A DNA stretch of 7,552 bases from the NCBI GenBank assembly GCA_009705075.1, contig WLCY01000023.1:1-7552 (forward strand), given 5' to 3'. The stretch is from Actinomycetota bacterium. GTDB lineage: Bacteria > Actinomycetota > Actinomycetes > Nanopelagicales > Nanopelagicaceae. How positions within the stretch are numbered: position 1 is the stretch's first letter; each line of letters begins with the position of its first letter. The position numbers and the translations under genes are program-made. Below the pieces are notes generated by a model. The model was given only the letters and a program-made list of their open reading frames with translations. It was not told where the DNA came from and did not search any database. Below, in pieces: positions 1-5,220 of this stretch.

Positions 1-417
1 ACCGGCGGAATTGGCTCTACCTTGGCGGGAAATTCAATGAGCCTTGCAGCAATGCGGGCGACGCTTACAAAAGTTTTAACTCCGGCTGCATTTGAAAAAA
101 TGGTCTCACTTGGAACTAAATGGTCAGATGGTGTTGATGCCGCGATTTCAGAGTTTGATCTGCCTTGGTATTGCTCAAGGCTTGGTGCACGCGGTGAATA
201 TCTTTTTCAAGCATCTGCGCCTAAAACCGGCAAGGAAGCGGCAGATGCCGGAGACTTTGAATTAGAGCAATACATTCATCTGCGGATGTTGAATGATGGT
301 TTTTTAATAACGCCATTTCACAATATGGCTCTGATGTCACCAGAGACTTCTGAGGCCGATGTTGATGCTCATACTGCTGCCTTTAGAAAAATGTGTGAAG
401 AGCTAGTTAAAGCCTAA
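1..417 (+). CDS. Class III aminotransferase (glutamate-1-semialdehyde-type), 3' end only
   Basis: The reading frame is open from the first base, so this is the last 138 codons of a longer gene whose start and PLP-lysine region lie outside the window. The opening residues (TGGIGSTLAGNSMSLAAM) match the conserved block after the PLP lysine in class III aminotransferases, where a GT-L-[SA]-GN motif is typical. The later stretch 'LNDGFLITPFHNMALMSP' matches the C-terminal substrate-side region of actinobacterial proteins annotated as GSA-aminomutase-like or aspartate aminotransferase family. It is probably not the dedicated heme-pathway HemL; the substrate cannot be read from this fragment. The last 15 bases overlap the end of the convergent mshD gene, so no separate terminator fits between them. 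Confidence 0.85.
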   Translation, partial: TGGIGSTLAGNSMSLAAMRATLTKVLTPAAFEKMVSLGTKWSDGVDAAISEFDLPWYCSRLGARGEYLFQASAPKTGKEAADAGDFELEQYIHLRMLNDGFLITPFHNMALMSPETSEADVDAHTAAFRKMCEELVKA

Positions 418-876
418 GCCCTGATACATCGCCAGCGCAGGGCCATTGTCGGCATCGACATACAACATCGCCTGCTTTAAATTTTTCTTCGCTAAGTATT
501 CAAGACCAGTGATTGCAAGAGCTTTACCCAGACCCTTTTCTTTATCATCTGGATCAACACCGATTACATAAATTTCGCCAATTGGATCTTGGTTAACAAA
601 ATCATGGTGAATTTTGGTCCAACAGAAGCCAACTATTTTCTTATTGCTCAACGCGATAAAGAATCCTTCGGGATCAAACCAGCTTTCCTTCATCCGATTC
701 TCGAGGTCGGCCATGACCCAATTTCCTTGATCTGGATGCTTCTCAAAAATTTTATTGTTGAGCGCAAGCCACTCTTCTTTTTGAATTGAAGGGATGAAAG
801 ATGCGATCTCAAAACTACTTGGAATTGGTGGAATTGTTTCGAGCAGTGAGCGATGTAACTTTAAGATGTGGCGCAT
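403..876 (-). CDS. mshD: Mycothiol synthase, half-length (C-terminal GNAT domain only)
   Basis: A 157-residue GNAT acetyltransferase resembling the C-terminal half of MshD, which acetylates Cys-GlcN-Ins with acetyl-CoA in the last step of mycothiol synthesis. Family-specific blocks are 'HPDQGNW' (47-53), 'WFDPEGFF' (66-73), 'GFCWTKIH' (83-90), 'GEIYVIGVDP' (100-109), the acetyl-CoA loop 'KEKGLGKA' (112-119) and 'LYVDADN...MYQGLGF' (138-156). From remembered alignment, Glu101 and Tyr151 sit where M. tuberculosis MshD has its catalytic Glu234 and Tyr294. Usual MshD is about 300 residues with two GNAT domains. Here the N-terminal domain is absent: the ATG at 876 lies only 4 bp after the glnR stop. 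The protein also stops one residue after LGF, losing the usual last strand. No ribosome binding site is visible, so translation is probably coupled to glnR. It could be a diverged RimI-like enzyme, but motifs and synteny favour MshD. Confidence 0.8.
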   Translation of the reverse strand: MRHILKLHRSLLETIPPIPSSFEIASFIPSIQKEEWLALNNKIFEKHPDQGNWVMADLENRMKESWFDPEGFFIALSNKKIVGFCWTKIHHDFVNQDPIGEIYVIGVDPDDKEKGLGKALAITGLEYLAKKNLKQAMLYVDADNGPALAMYQGLGFN

Positions 877-880
877 TTAC

Positions 881-1594
881 TTAGATGTGTTCGTTAACAG
901 AAGCCTCTTTGCCAGCACTTGGAAGTGTGAAGCGATATCCAACATTTCGAACTGTGCCAACAATTGCTTCGTGCTCTGGGCCAAGCTTTGAACGTAGGCG
1001 ACGAATGTGAACATCAACGGTACGAGTTCCACCAAAGTAGTCGTATCCCCAAATTTCTTGAAGCAACTGGGCACGAGTAAAGACGCGACCGGGATGTTGG
1101 GCCAAGAATTTAATTAGTTCAAACTCTTTAAATGTTAGATCCAGTGAGCGACCTTTAATCTTTGCAGTGTAAGAATTCTCATCAATGACAATTTCACCAG
1201 TACGAATTTCACGAGATGATGGATCGTTTGCAAAGTTATCGGCTTCAATGCGGCCAATAGCAATCCGGATACGCGCTTCGATTTCAGCAGGGCCAGCGGT
1301 ATCAAGAATCACATCGTTAAATCCCCAATCTGCATTCATTGCAGATAGTGCGCCTTCAGTTGCGATTGTGATAATTGGGCAATCAACACCGATGGATTGC
1401 AGCAATTTATTTAGCGCTTTCGCACTTGGTAGATCACGACGAGCATCTAGAAGGATGCAATCAACTTCTGGGACATCTACAAGTACTGATGCTTCGGCTG
1501 GAAGGATTCGTACTTGATGTTGTAGTAGGGCAAGACTTGGTAGCACTTCAGCGCTAGCGCCGAGTGTGTTAGTCAGTAGGAGAATTCTTGCCAT
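881..1594 (-). CDS. glnR: GlnR-type orphan OmpR-family nitrogen regulator
   Basis: A 237-residue response-regulator-like protein with an N-terminal receiver-like domain (about 1-115) and a C-terminal winged helix (about 130-225). It closely follows actinobacterial GlnR: '[20 protein letters not shown]', '[12 protein letters not shown]', '[16 protein letters not shown]', and a wing region '[20 protein letters not shown]' through '[10 protein letters not shown]'. GlnR activates or represses nitrogen-assimilation genes and acts as a dimer without an obvious partner kinase. Asp50, the equivalent of the conserved GlnR aspartate, is present and followed by Arg52. I start at the ATG at 1594 (MARILLLTN) rather than 1615: this matches family N-termini, gives Asp50 its family number, and sits 10 nt after a -10-like TATTCT. 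glnR and mshD form a minus-strand operon, the same pairing as Rv0818-Rv0819 in M. tuberculosis. Confidence 0.93.
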   Translation of the reverse strand: MARILLLTNTLGASAEVLPSLALLQHQVRILPAEASVLVDVPEVDCILLDARRDLPSAKALNKLLQSIGVDCPIITIATEGALSAMNADWGFNDVILDTAGPAEIEARIRIAIGRIEADNFANDPSSREIRTGEIVIDENSYTAKIKGRSLDLTFKEFELIKFLAQHPGRVFTRAQLLQEIWGYDYFGGTRTVDVHIRRLRSKLGPEHEAIVGTVRNVGYRFTLPSAGKEASVNEHI

Positions 1595-1604
1595 AAGAGG
1601 TGTA

Positions 1605-1610
1605 AGAATA
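1605..1610 (-). promoter_or_regulatory. Candidate -10 element for glnR (TATTCT)
   Basis: On the minus strand TATTCT (TAnnnT consensus) stands 10 nt before the glnR ATG at 1594, predicting an RNA with only about 3-4 nt of leader. No convincing -35 box is visible. It overlaps the possible -10 for the divergent thioredoxin gene (TAAGAA, 1603-1608), so the two transcripts would start from the same few bases. Confidence 0.4.
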
Positions 1611-1615
1611 CCCAT

Positions 1616-2029
1616 GTGAATTCTCTGACTCCACTCGTCGTTGTGCTGGTCTTGGCCATTGCATTCGGGGTTTGGTACACCCGCAGCCGGGGTGAGTTTC
1701 GCAAGAAGAAGACAGTCAATGGACCGAAGCTAGATGCGGCAGTAATCGGTGTTGAACTGGGCTCTCGCGTCACTATGGTGCAGTTCTCATCGGCCTTCTG
1801 CTCGCCATGTCGAGCCACTAAAGCCCTGCTAGAGGACATGGTTAAGACGATGCCCGATGTGCGGTACGCCCATATCGATGCCGAGTCGAATCTGGAATTG
1901 GTCCGCAAAATAGATATCCGATCAACCCCAACCACGCTCTTTTTGAATAGTGATGGCGTTGAAGTTGGTCGCGCAATGGGAACACCAAAGCGCTCCCAAG
2001 TACTCGATGCTGTTAACGCAATTAGGTAA
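1616..2029 (+). CDS. thiX: Membrane-anchored thioredoxin-like protein (ThiX-like)
   Basis: A 137-residue protein with one N-terminal hydrophobic helix (about residues 5-21) followed by a basic stretch ([10 protein letters not shown]) and a thioredoxin fold. The active site is FCSPCR with Cys62 and Cys65, and the cis-proline loop is STPTT with Pro105. Such proteins reduce disulfides or relay electrons. By the positive-inside rule the basic flank suggests the domain stays on the cytoplasmic face, though a signal-anchor orientation is not proven. The GTG start at 1616 is chosen because the hydrophobic helix begins right there; divergent glnR starts 21 bp away. The position between glnR and a sulfurtransferase-SseC block mirrors thiX (Rv0816c) in M. 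tuberculosis, the basis for the symbol. Codon use is visibly more GC-rich than its neighbours. Confidence 0.85.
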   Translation: MNSLTPLVVVLVLAIAFGVWYTRSRGEFRKKKTVNGPKLDAAVIGVELGSRVTMVQFSSAFCSPCRATKALLEDMVKTMPDVRYAHIDAESNLELVRKIDIRSTPTTLFLNSDGVEVGRAMGTPKRSQVLDAVNAIR

Positions 2030-2042
2030 GTGCAAATCTTTC

Positions 2043-2064
2043 GCAATTAGTGTTTTCACTTTGC
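2043..2064. repeat. Imperfect inverted repeat in the -35 region of the leader promoter
   Basis: GCAA-tt-AGTG-tttt-CACT-TTGC: the arms pair perfectly except for two extra T in the left arm. It lies between the thioredoxin stop and the -10 box at 2071. It could be an operator covering the -35 position, or a weak hairpin at the end of the thioredoxin transcript. It lacks a following T-run, so it is not a canonical terminator. Confidence 0.35.
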
Positions 2065-2070
2065 ATTACT

Positions 2071-2076
2071 TAGAAT
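2071..2076 (+). promoter_or_regulatory. -10 element of a leaderless promoter (TAGAAT)
   Basis: TAGAAT matches the TAnnnT -10 consensus and is followed by exactly 6 nt and then the GTG of the leader ORF at 2083. RNA would therefore begin at or next to the start codon, as in leaderless actinobacterial transcripts. No Shine-Dalgarno is present before the GTG, and no clear -35 hexamer is seen. Confidence 0.6.
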
Positions 2077-2082
2077 TCGCAG

Positions 2083-2166
2083 GTGCTTAAATTTGAACCA
2101 GTATTTTTAACAAAGCGTCGCCATATTGATTTTGGCCGCCTTGTCGGTTCTTTGTGTCGAATGTAA
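2083..2166 (+). CDS. 27-residue leader peptide, candidate cysteine-sensing attenuator ORF
   Basis: GTG at 2083 opens 27 codons ending in TAA at 2164-2166. The last 19 residues read LTKRRHIDFGRLVGSLCRM. This fits the pattern (L-T-x-R-R/L-H-[IV]-D-[LF]-x-R...-L-C-R) of short actinobacterial ORFs annotated as putative leader peptides ahead of sulfur-metabolism genes. Cysteine-responsive leaderless short ORFs are also known in mycobacteria. The single Cys codon, TGT at 2155-2157, is third from the end. A TAGAAT box 6 nt upstream supports a leaderless start. The next gene begins 67 nt downstream. The likely role is in cis: ribosome stalling at the Cys codon when charged tRNA-Cys is scarce would change RNA folding before the operon. 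The peptide itself probably has no function. Family assignment is by recalled pattern, not a search. Confidence 0.75.
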   Translation: MLKFEPVFLTKRRHIDFGRLVGSLCRM

Positions 2167-2220
2167 TTAACTAAAAACGCAACAACAAGTTTTTCGTTTT
2201 ACAAATTATTCGACTTAGAG
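2150..2220 (+). promoter_or_regulatory. Long-range stem linking the leader Cys codon to the next gene's ribosome binding region
   Basis: Bases 2150-2163 can pair with 2207-2220: 13 pairs (4 of them G-U... more exactly three or fewer in the core: the perfect 7-bp core is GTCGAAT 2156-2162 with ATTCGAC 2208-2214) and one U-U mismatch at the first base of the Cys codon. The wobble pairs are 2152-2218, 2154-2216 and 2163-2207. The 3' arm ends directly before the AGAGGA ribosome binding site (2222-2227). The loop contains a minor AAAACG/CGTTTT hairpin (2174-2179 with 2195-2200). A ribosome paused at the Cys codon would cover the 5' arm and open the stem, which fits translational attenuation of the downstream operon. 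The pairing is seen directly; the mechanism is inferred. Confidence 0.55.
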
Positions 2221-2221
2221 C

Positions 2222-2227
2222 AGAGGA
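2222..2227 (+). promoter_or_regulatory. Ribosome binding site of the DUF4395 gene (AGAGGA)
   Basis: AGAGGA lies 6 nt before the ATG at 2234 and fixes that start. It is flanked directly by the 3' arm of the leader stem. In an alternative register GAGGAA (2223-2228) could pair with UUCUUU (2148-2153, with two G-U pairs), masking the site itself. Confidence 0.7.
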
Positions 2228-2233
2228 AATAAA

Positions 2234-2683
2234 ATGGCAGTTATAAATCAAACCAGTTCCACAACAAAAGCAAAGTTAATTGATGCCCGCGGACCAAGGT
2301 TCTCGGCTGCAATTACGACTTTAGTTTTAGCCGCTGCACTCGTCACCCAATCTGCAGCTTTGATTGCACTTCAATTGGTCGTCTTTGCGATTGGTGCTTT
2401 TGCTGGTCCAGCAAAGACGCCCTACGCATTTCTATATAAAAAGTTTGTAAAACCAAAGTTAAAGGGCGAAGTACCAACAGAAGATGCCCGTCCACCACAA
2501 TTCGCACAGAGCGTTGGATTAGTTTTTGCGATCGTAGCGCTTGCTGGATCGCTTCTATCAATACCTGCCCTCTTCACTGTTGCAGTGGGCTTCGCACTTG
2601 CTGCGGCATTTTTGAATGCCGTATTTAATTTCTGTTTAGGCTGCGAGATTTACTTAATCGCAGTTCGTATCTTCAAAAAATAA
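2234..2683 (+). CDS. DUF4395 family integral membrane protein with C-terminal CxxC
   Basis: A 149-residue protein recognised as DUF4395 from its hydrophobic profile and the C-terminal signature 'FCLGCEIYL' (133-141). Two helix pairs are visible, about residues 24-57 and 94-131, joined by a basic loop (Lys61-Lys77). The N-terminal 'DARGPRFSAAIT' is also typical. Cys134 and Cys137 sit at the end of the last hydrophobic stretch, near the membrane surface. The molecular function is unknown. The family often lies next to thioredoxin or rhodanese genes, as here, so a role in passing electrons or sulfur across or at the membrane is a reasonable guess, not a demonstrated activity. It is the first full-length gene after the leader-peptide attenuator and is probably co-transcribed with the sulfurtransferase 29 bp downstream. 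Confidence 0.85.
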   Translation: MAVINQTSSTTKAKLIDARGPRFSAAITTLVLAAALVTQSAALIALQLVVFAIGAFAGPAKTPYAFLYKKFVKPKLKGEVPTEDARPPQFAQSVGLVFAIVALAGSLLSIPALFTVAVGFALAAAFLNAVFNFCLGCEIYLIAVRIFKK

Positions 2684-2701
2684 CCATTTAATAGCGAAAA
2701 T

Positions 2702-2706
2702 AGGAG
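2702..2706 (+). promoter_or_regulatory. Ribosome binding site of the sulfurtransferase gene (AGGAG)
   Basis: A consensus AGGAG stands 6 nt before the ATG at 2713. It is the strongest Shine-Dalgarno in the window and contrasts with the many starts here that have none, in keeping with an internal operon gene. Confidence 0.7.
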
Positions 2707-2712
2707 AGAAAA

Positions 2713-3546
2713 ATGTCACGTGCAACATCTTTAGTTTCAACCGAATGGGTTCAAGAGAACCTATCTAATGCGAACGTTGTTTTTGTTGAAGTGGATGAAG
2801 ACACCACACTTTATGAGAAGGGCCATATCGAAGGTGCAATCACTTTCCATTGGCGCGAAGATTTGCAAGATGGTTTGATCCGAGACCTTATTTCAAAGGA
2901 GAAGTTCGAAGCATTACTTTCGAAGAGCGGAATTTCCAATGACTCAACAGTCGTTCTCTACGGCGGCAACAACAACTGGTTTGCAACTTATGCATTCTGG
3001 TATTTCAAGATCTACGGCCACCAAGATGTCCGCTTAATTGATGGCGGCCGCAAGCTTTGGGAGCTAAAGGGTCTGCCTCTAGTAACGCAAGTTCCGGCCC
3101 GTACTGCTTCGCGTTATGTGGCAAAGGATCGCGATAATTCAATTCGTGCTTTTCGCGACCAAGTTATCGCATCAATCGGCGTCAAGAATATTGTTGATGT
3201 TCGTTCGCCTGCAGAATTTTCTGGCGAACTTGCAGCACCTGCTCATCTACCTCAAGAAGGTGGCCAAATTAAGGGACACATTCCTGGTGCGAAGAATATT
3301 CCGTGGTCTAAAGCAGCGAATGAAGATGGAACATTCAAGTCAAATGAAGAACTTTCAGAACTCTACAAAGCTGCCGGCGTAGATTTCGCAAAGGAAACAA
3401 TCGCTTATTGCCGAATTGGTGAGCGCTCTGCTTTCTCTTGGTTCGTTTTGCACGAACTTCTTGATCTACAAAATGTTACAAATTACGACGGTTCATGGAC
3501 TGAATACGGTTCACTCGTTGGTGTACCAGTAGCAGTCGGCGCATAA
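2713..3546 (+). CDS. cysA2: Thiosulfate sulfurtransferase (rhodanese), CysA2/SseA family
   Basis: A 277-residue two-domain rhodanese, the same length I recall for M. tuberculosis CysA2. The N-terminal, non-catalytic domain spans about 8-125 ('GHIEGAITF' 37-45, 'VVLYGGNNNWFATYAFWYF' from 80, 'LIDGG'). The C-terminal catalytic domain spans about 150-275 ('IVDVRSPAEFSG', 'GHIPGAKNIPW'). The active loop is C-R-I-G-E-R-S with nucleophile Cys233, the only cysteine in the protein; the CRxGxR form is that of thiosulfate-type enzymes. It moves sulfane sulfur from thiosulfate to a thiol or cyanide acceptor in the cytoplasm. It sits between DUF4395 and SseC, the actinobacterial cysA2-sseC arrangement, probably under control of the Cys leader upstream. 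Confidence 0.92.
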   Translation: MSRATSLVSTEWVQENLSNANVVFVEVDEDTTLYEKGHIEGAITFHWREDLQDGLIRDLISKEKFEALLSKSGISNDSTVVLYGGNNNWFATYAFWYFKIYGHQDVRLIDGGRKLWELKGLPLVTQVPARTASRYVAKDRDNSIRAFRDQVIASIGVKNIVDVRSPAEFSGELAAPAHLPQEGGQIKGHIPGAKNIPWSKAANEDGTFKSNEELSELYKAAGVDFAKETIAYCRIGERSAFSWFVLHELLDLQNVTNYDGSWTEYGSLVGVPVAVGA

Positions 3547-3547
3547 G

Positions 3548-3871
3548 TTGCGTACCTGTGGTGCAACACCTGGTGGTCCTGATTTAGCAGGCGTCGATCT
3601 TGCAAATCAGACTGTGATTCAAGGAGTCGTTCTCCGTGGTGGCGTTAGTGATGGTGTTCCAAATGGTTCACCGGTTGATAATGCATATGTTCGGCTCCTC
3701 GATTCAACTGGAGAATTCACCGCAGAAGTTCCAACTAATCTAGAAGGACAATTTAGATTCTTTGCCGCCCCTGGTTCATGGACTGTTGTAGTTCTGGCCC
3801 ACGGGGCGCGCGAGGAAGTTAAAGTTCAAGGGCAACTAGGAACTCCCATCGATTTAGTTATTCATATTTGA
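3548..3871 (+). CDS. sseC: SseC/DUF1416 family protein
   Basis: A 107-residue protein matching actinobacterial DUF1416/SseC: a short N-terminal 'TCGATPGGPD' (3-12), then a small beta-sandwich region with 'YVRLLDSTGEFTAEVP' (47-62) and 'GQFRFFAAPGSWTV' (67-80). The Ig/transthyretin-like fold is inferred from the family. Function is unproven; it always accompanies the CysA2-type sulfurtransferase, which suggests a sulfur-transfer accessory role, and Cys4 is the only cysteine. The TTG at 3548, one base after the sulfurtransferase stop, is chosen because the family N-terminus (CGA..GGPD) begins right there and no other start fits. No ribosome binding site is seen, so translation is likely coupled to the gene before it. 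Confidence 0.88.
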   Translation: MRTCGATPGGPDLAGVDLANQTVIQGVVLRGGVSDGVPNGSPVDNAYVRLLDSTGEFTAEVPTNLEGQFRFFAAPGSWTVVVLAHGAREEVKVQGQLGTPIDLVIHI

Positions 3872-3881
3872 TTTGCCGAGT

Positions 3882-3887
3882 TAGACT
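3882..3887 (+). promoter_or_regulatory. -10 element of a leaderless promoter for the Fur-family gene (TAGACT)
   Basis: TAGACT followed by exactly 6 nt and the ATG at 3894 gives the same geometry as the leader ORF at 2083. There is no Shine-Dalgarno upstream of this ATG. The regulator can thus be transcribed separately from the sulfur operon. Confidence 0.55.
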
Positions 3888-3893
3888 TTAACC

Positions 3894-4307
3894 ATGGCCG
3901 AAAAACATGAATTGCGCGATAAAGGTTTACGTTTAACGCCGCAGCGCGAATTAGTTTTAGCCGCAGTCCGCGAACTTGAACATGCTACGCCGGAAGAAGT
4001 CGCTGAAAAAGTAAAGTTAACGCATCCTGGAATTAATCTTTCAACGGTTTACCGCAACTTAGAAACGTTAGAGAACGTCGGTTTAGTTCAGCATTCACAC
4101 CTTGGACATGGTGGCGTCCGCTATCACGCATCTGATGAAGAGATCCATGCACATCTAAATTGCGAGAATTGCGGAACAATAATTGAAGTTCCAATCGACG
4201 CTACAGCTTCCTTTACCCAGTCGCTGCTCGATGGCTATGGCTTTCATACTGACCTCGCACACCTGGCAATTGCCGGTCGTTGCGAGACTTGCTTCAACAA
4301 GCCGTAA
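3894..4307 (+). CDS. Fur-family metalloregulator, Nur (nickel)-like
   Basis: A 137-residue Fur protein: N-terminal winged helix (about 5-80; 'LRLTPQRELVLAAV' and recognition helix 'NLSTVYRNLETLENVGLV') and C-terminal dimerisation domain. Structural zinc would be held by C90-x-x-C93 and C130-x-x-C133. It resembles Streptomyces Nur more than Fur or Zur: 'LEHATPEE', 'HSHLGHG', 'DLAHLAIAGRCETC'. Aligned from memory, Nur's nickel-site histidines correspond to His67, His69 and His123, all present. Of the second metal site, His30, His85 and His87 are kept, while one His becomes Glu83. Nur represses nickel uptake and iron superoxide dismutase genes; no such targets are in this window. Gene order near ygfZ/dsrE also resembles the Streptomyces nur region. 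Metal specificity remains an inference. Confidence 0.85.
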   Translation: MAEKHELRDKGLRLTPQRELVLAAVRELEHATPEEVAEKVKLTHPGINLSTVYRNLETLENVGLVQHSHLGHGGVRYHASDEEIHAHLNCENCGTIIEVPIDATASFTQSLLDGYGFHTDLAHLAIAGRCETCFNKP

Positions 4308-4310
4308 ACT
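4305..4310 (+). promoter_or_regulatory. Possible -10 element for ygfZ (TAAACT)
   Basis: TAAACT overlaps the Fur-gene stop codon and lies 10 nt before the ATG at 4321, predicting a leader of about 3-4 nt. The spacing is looser than for the other leaderless starts, so readthrough from the Fur gene is an equally good explanation. Confidence 0.3.
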
Positions 4311-4320
4311 CTTAACCCTT

Positions 4321-5220
4321 ATGACTGCCGTATTGGTTGAAGCGGGCCCCGATGCTGGTGCTATCTGGCACTTTGGTGAACCAAATCAGGAACAACGCGC
4401 ACTTGCTGCAGGAACTGCTTGGGCAGATCTTTCACATCGCGGCATAGTCTCAGTCAAAGGTCCCGATCGTTTAAGTTGGTTGCATTCAATTACAACTCAA
4501 GATATTGAAAACTTAAATCCAGGGCTATGGGTAAGTTCACTAATACTTGATTCAAGTGGGCACATCACACATCAGTTTTATTTAGTTGATGACGGCACCA
4601 CAACTTGGTTGCACACCGAGAGTGAAAAAACGGCAGAGCTCATTGCTTTCTTGGAAAAAATGAAATTTATGTTGCGCGTGGAGATTGCAGATCGATCAAA
4701 TGAATATGCAGTGTTGCGTGCACCAGGAACCGCAGATGCAATTGGTGGACCATACGCTCTTGTTACACATGATGAGCTTGAAGATACAAAGTCGGCGTTC
4801 AACCAGAATTATTTACAAGTTGGAACTTGGGCTCTTGAAGCAGAGCGAGTTGCAGCAGGGCGTGCACGAATTCTCTTTGAGACAGATCATAAATCAATTC
4901 CAAATGAATTGGGATTTTTAAATAACGCTGTTCATATGAAGAAGGGTTGTTATCCAGGGCAAGAGACGGTTGCGAAAGTATTTAACTTAGGCCAACCACC
5001 GCGTCGCCTAACTCTTCTACACCTTGATGGATCAATGGTTGTAATGCCAGAGCACGGTGCGAAAGTTGAATTTGATGGCAAAGAAGTTGGATTTATTGGA
5101 AGCATTGCCAGACATTACGAACTCGGACCAATTGCACTCGCAGTCTTAAAACGTAACGTTCCTCTAGATGCAACCTTGATCAGCTCTGGAGTAAGTGCAA
5201 CACAAGAACTATTTAATTAA
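4321..5220 (+). CDS. ygfZ: Folate-binding YgfZ/GcvT-like protein
   Basis: A 299-residue member of the YgfZ/CAF17 branch of the GcvT fold. These proteins bind tetrahydrofolate and help maintain Fe-S enzymes such as radical-SAM tRNA-modifying enzymes. The diagnostic motif K-G-C-Y-x-G-Q-E is at 208-215, with Cys210 the functionally important cysteine. N-terminal 'DLSHRGIVSVKGPDRLSWLH' (about 36-55) is the typical GcvT-like opening, and 'IPNELGFLNNAVHMKKGCYPGQE' precedes the motif end. I start at the ATG at 4321, 13 bp after the Fur stop; the longer open frame reaching back to 4183 lies inside the Fur gene. The 3' end overlaps the convergent dsrE-like gene by 4 bp (TTAA), leaving no room for a terminator between them. 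Confidence 0.9.
   Translation: MTAVLVEAGPDAGAIWHFGEPNQEQRALAAGTAWADLSHRGIVSVKGPDRLSWLHSITTQDIENLNPGLWVSSLILDSSGHITHQFYLVDDGTTTWLHTESEKTAELIAFLEKMKFMLRVEIADRSNEYAVLRAPGTADAIGGPYALVTHDELEDTKSAFNQNYLQVGTWALEAERVAAGRARILFETDHKSIPNELGFLNNAVHMKKGCYPGQETVAKVFNLGQPPRRLTLLHLDGSMVVMPEHGAKVEFDGKEVGFIGSIARHYELGPIALAVLKRNVPLDATLISSGVSATQELFN

Noticed and set aside
1185..1517. 110-codon plus-strand open frame inside glnR
   Set aside because: Antisense to a well-recognised GlnR; Ser/Arg-rich translation typical of a shadow frame.
1573..2046. 157-codon minus-strand open frame opposite the thioredoxin gene
   Set aside because: It lies fully antisense to a gene with a clear CxxC thioredoxin fold and its translation has no recognisable domain.
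2030..2066. Rho-independent terminator after the thioredoxin gene
   Set aside because: TGCAAA (2031-2036) can pair with TTTGCA (2060-2065) and a small AGTG/CACT hairpin is nested, but the stems are weak and no T-run follows.
2126..2170. A second short frame in the leader region, TTG start, 14 codons with two Cys codons
   Set aside because: It has no promoter spacing or ribosome binding site, uses a weak start, and overlaps the better supported leader ORF in another frame.
4183..4320. Longer N-terminus for the YgfZ protein
   Set aside because: The extra 46 codons are read out of frame from the Fur-family gene; the family start fits the ATG at 4321.
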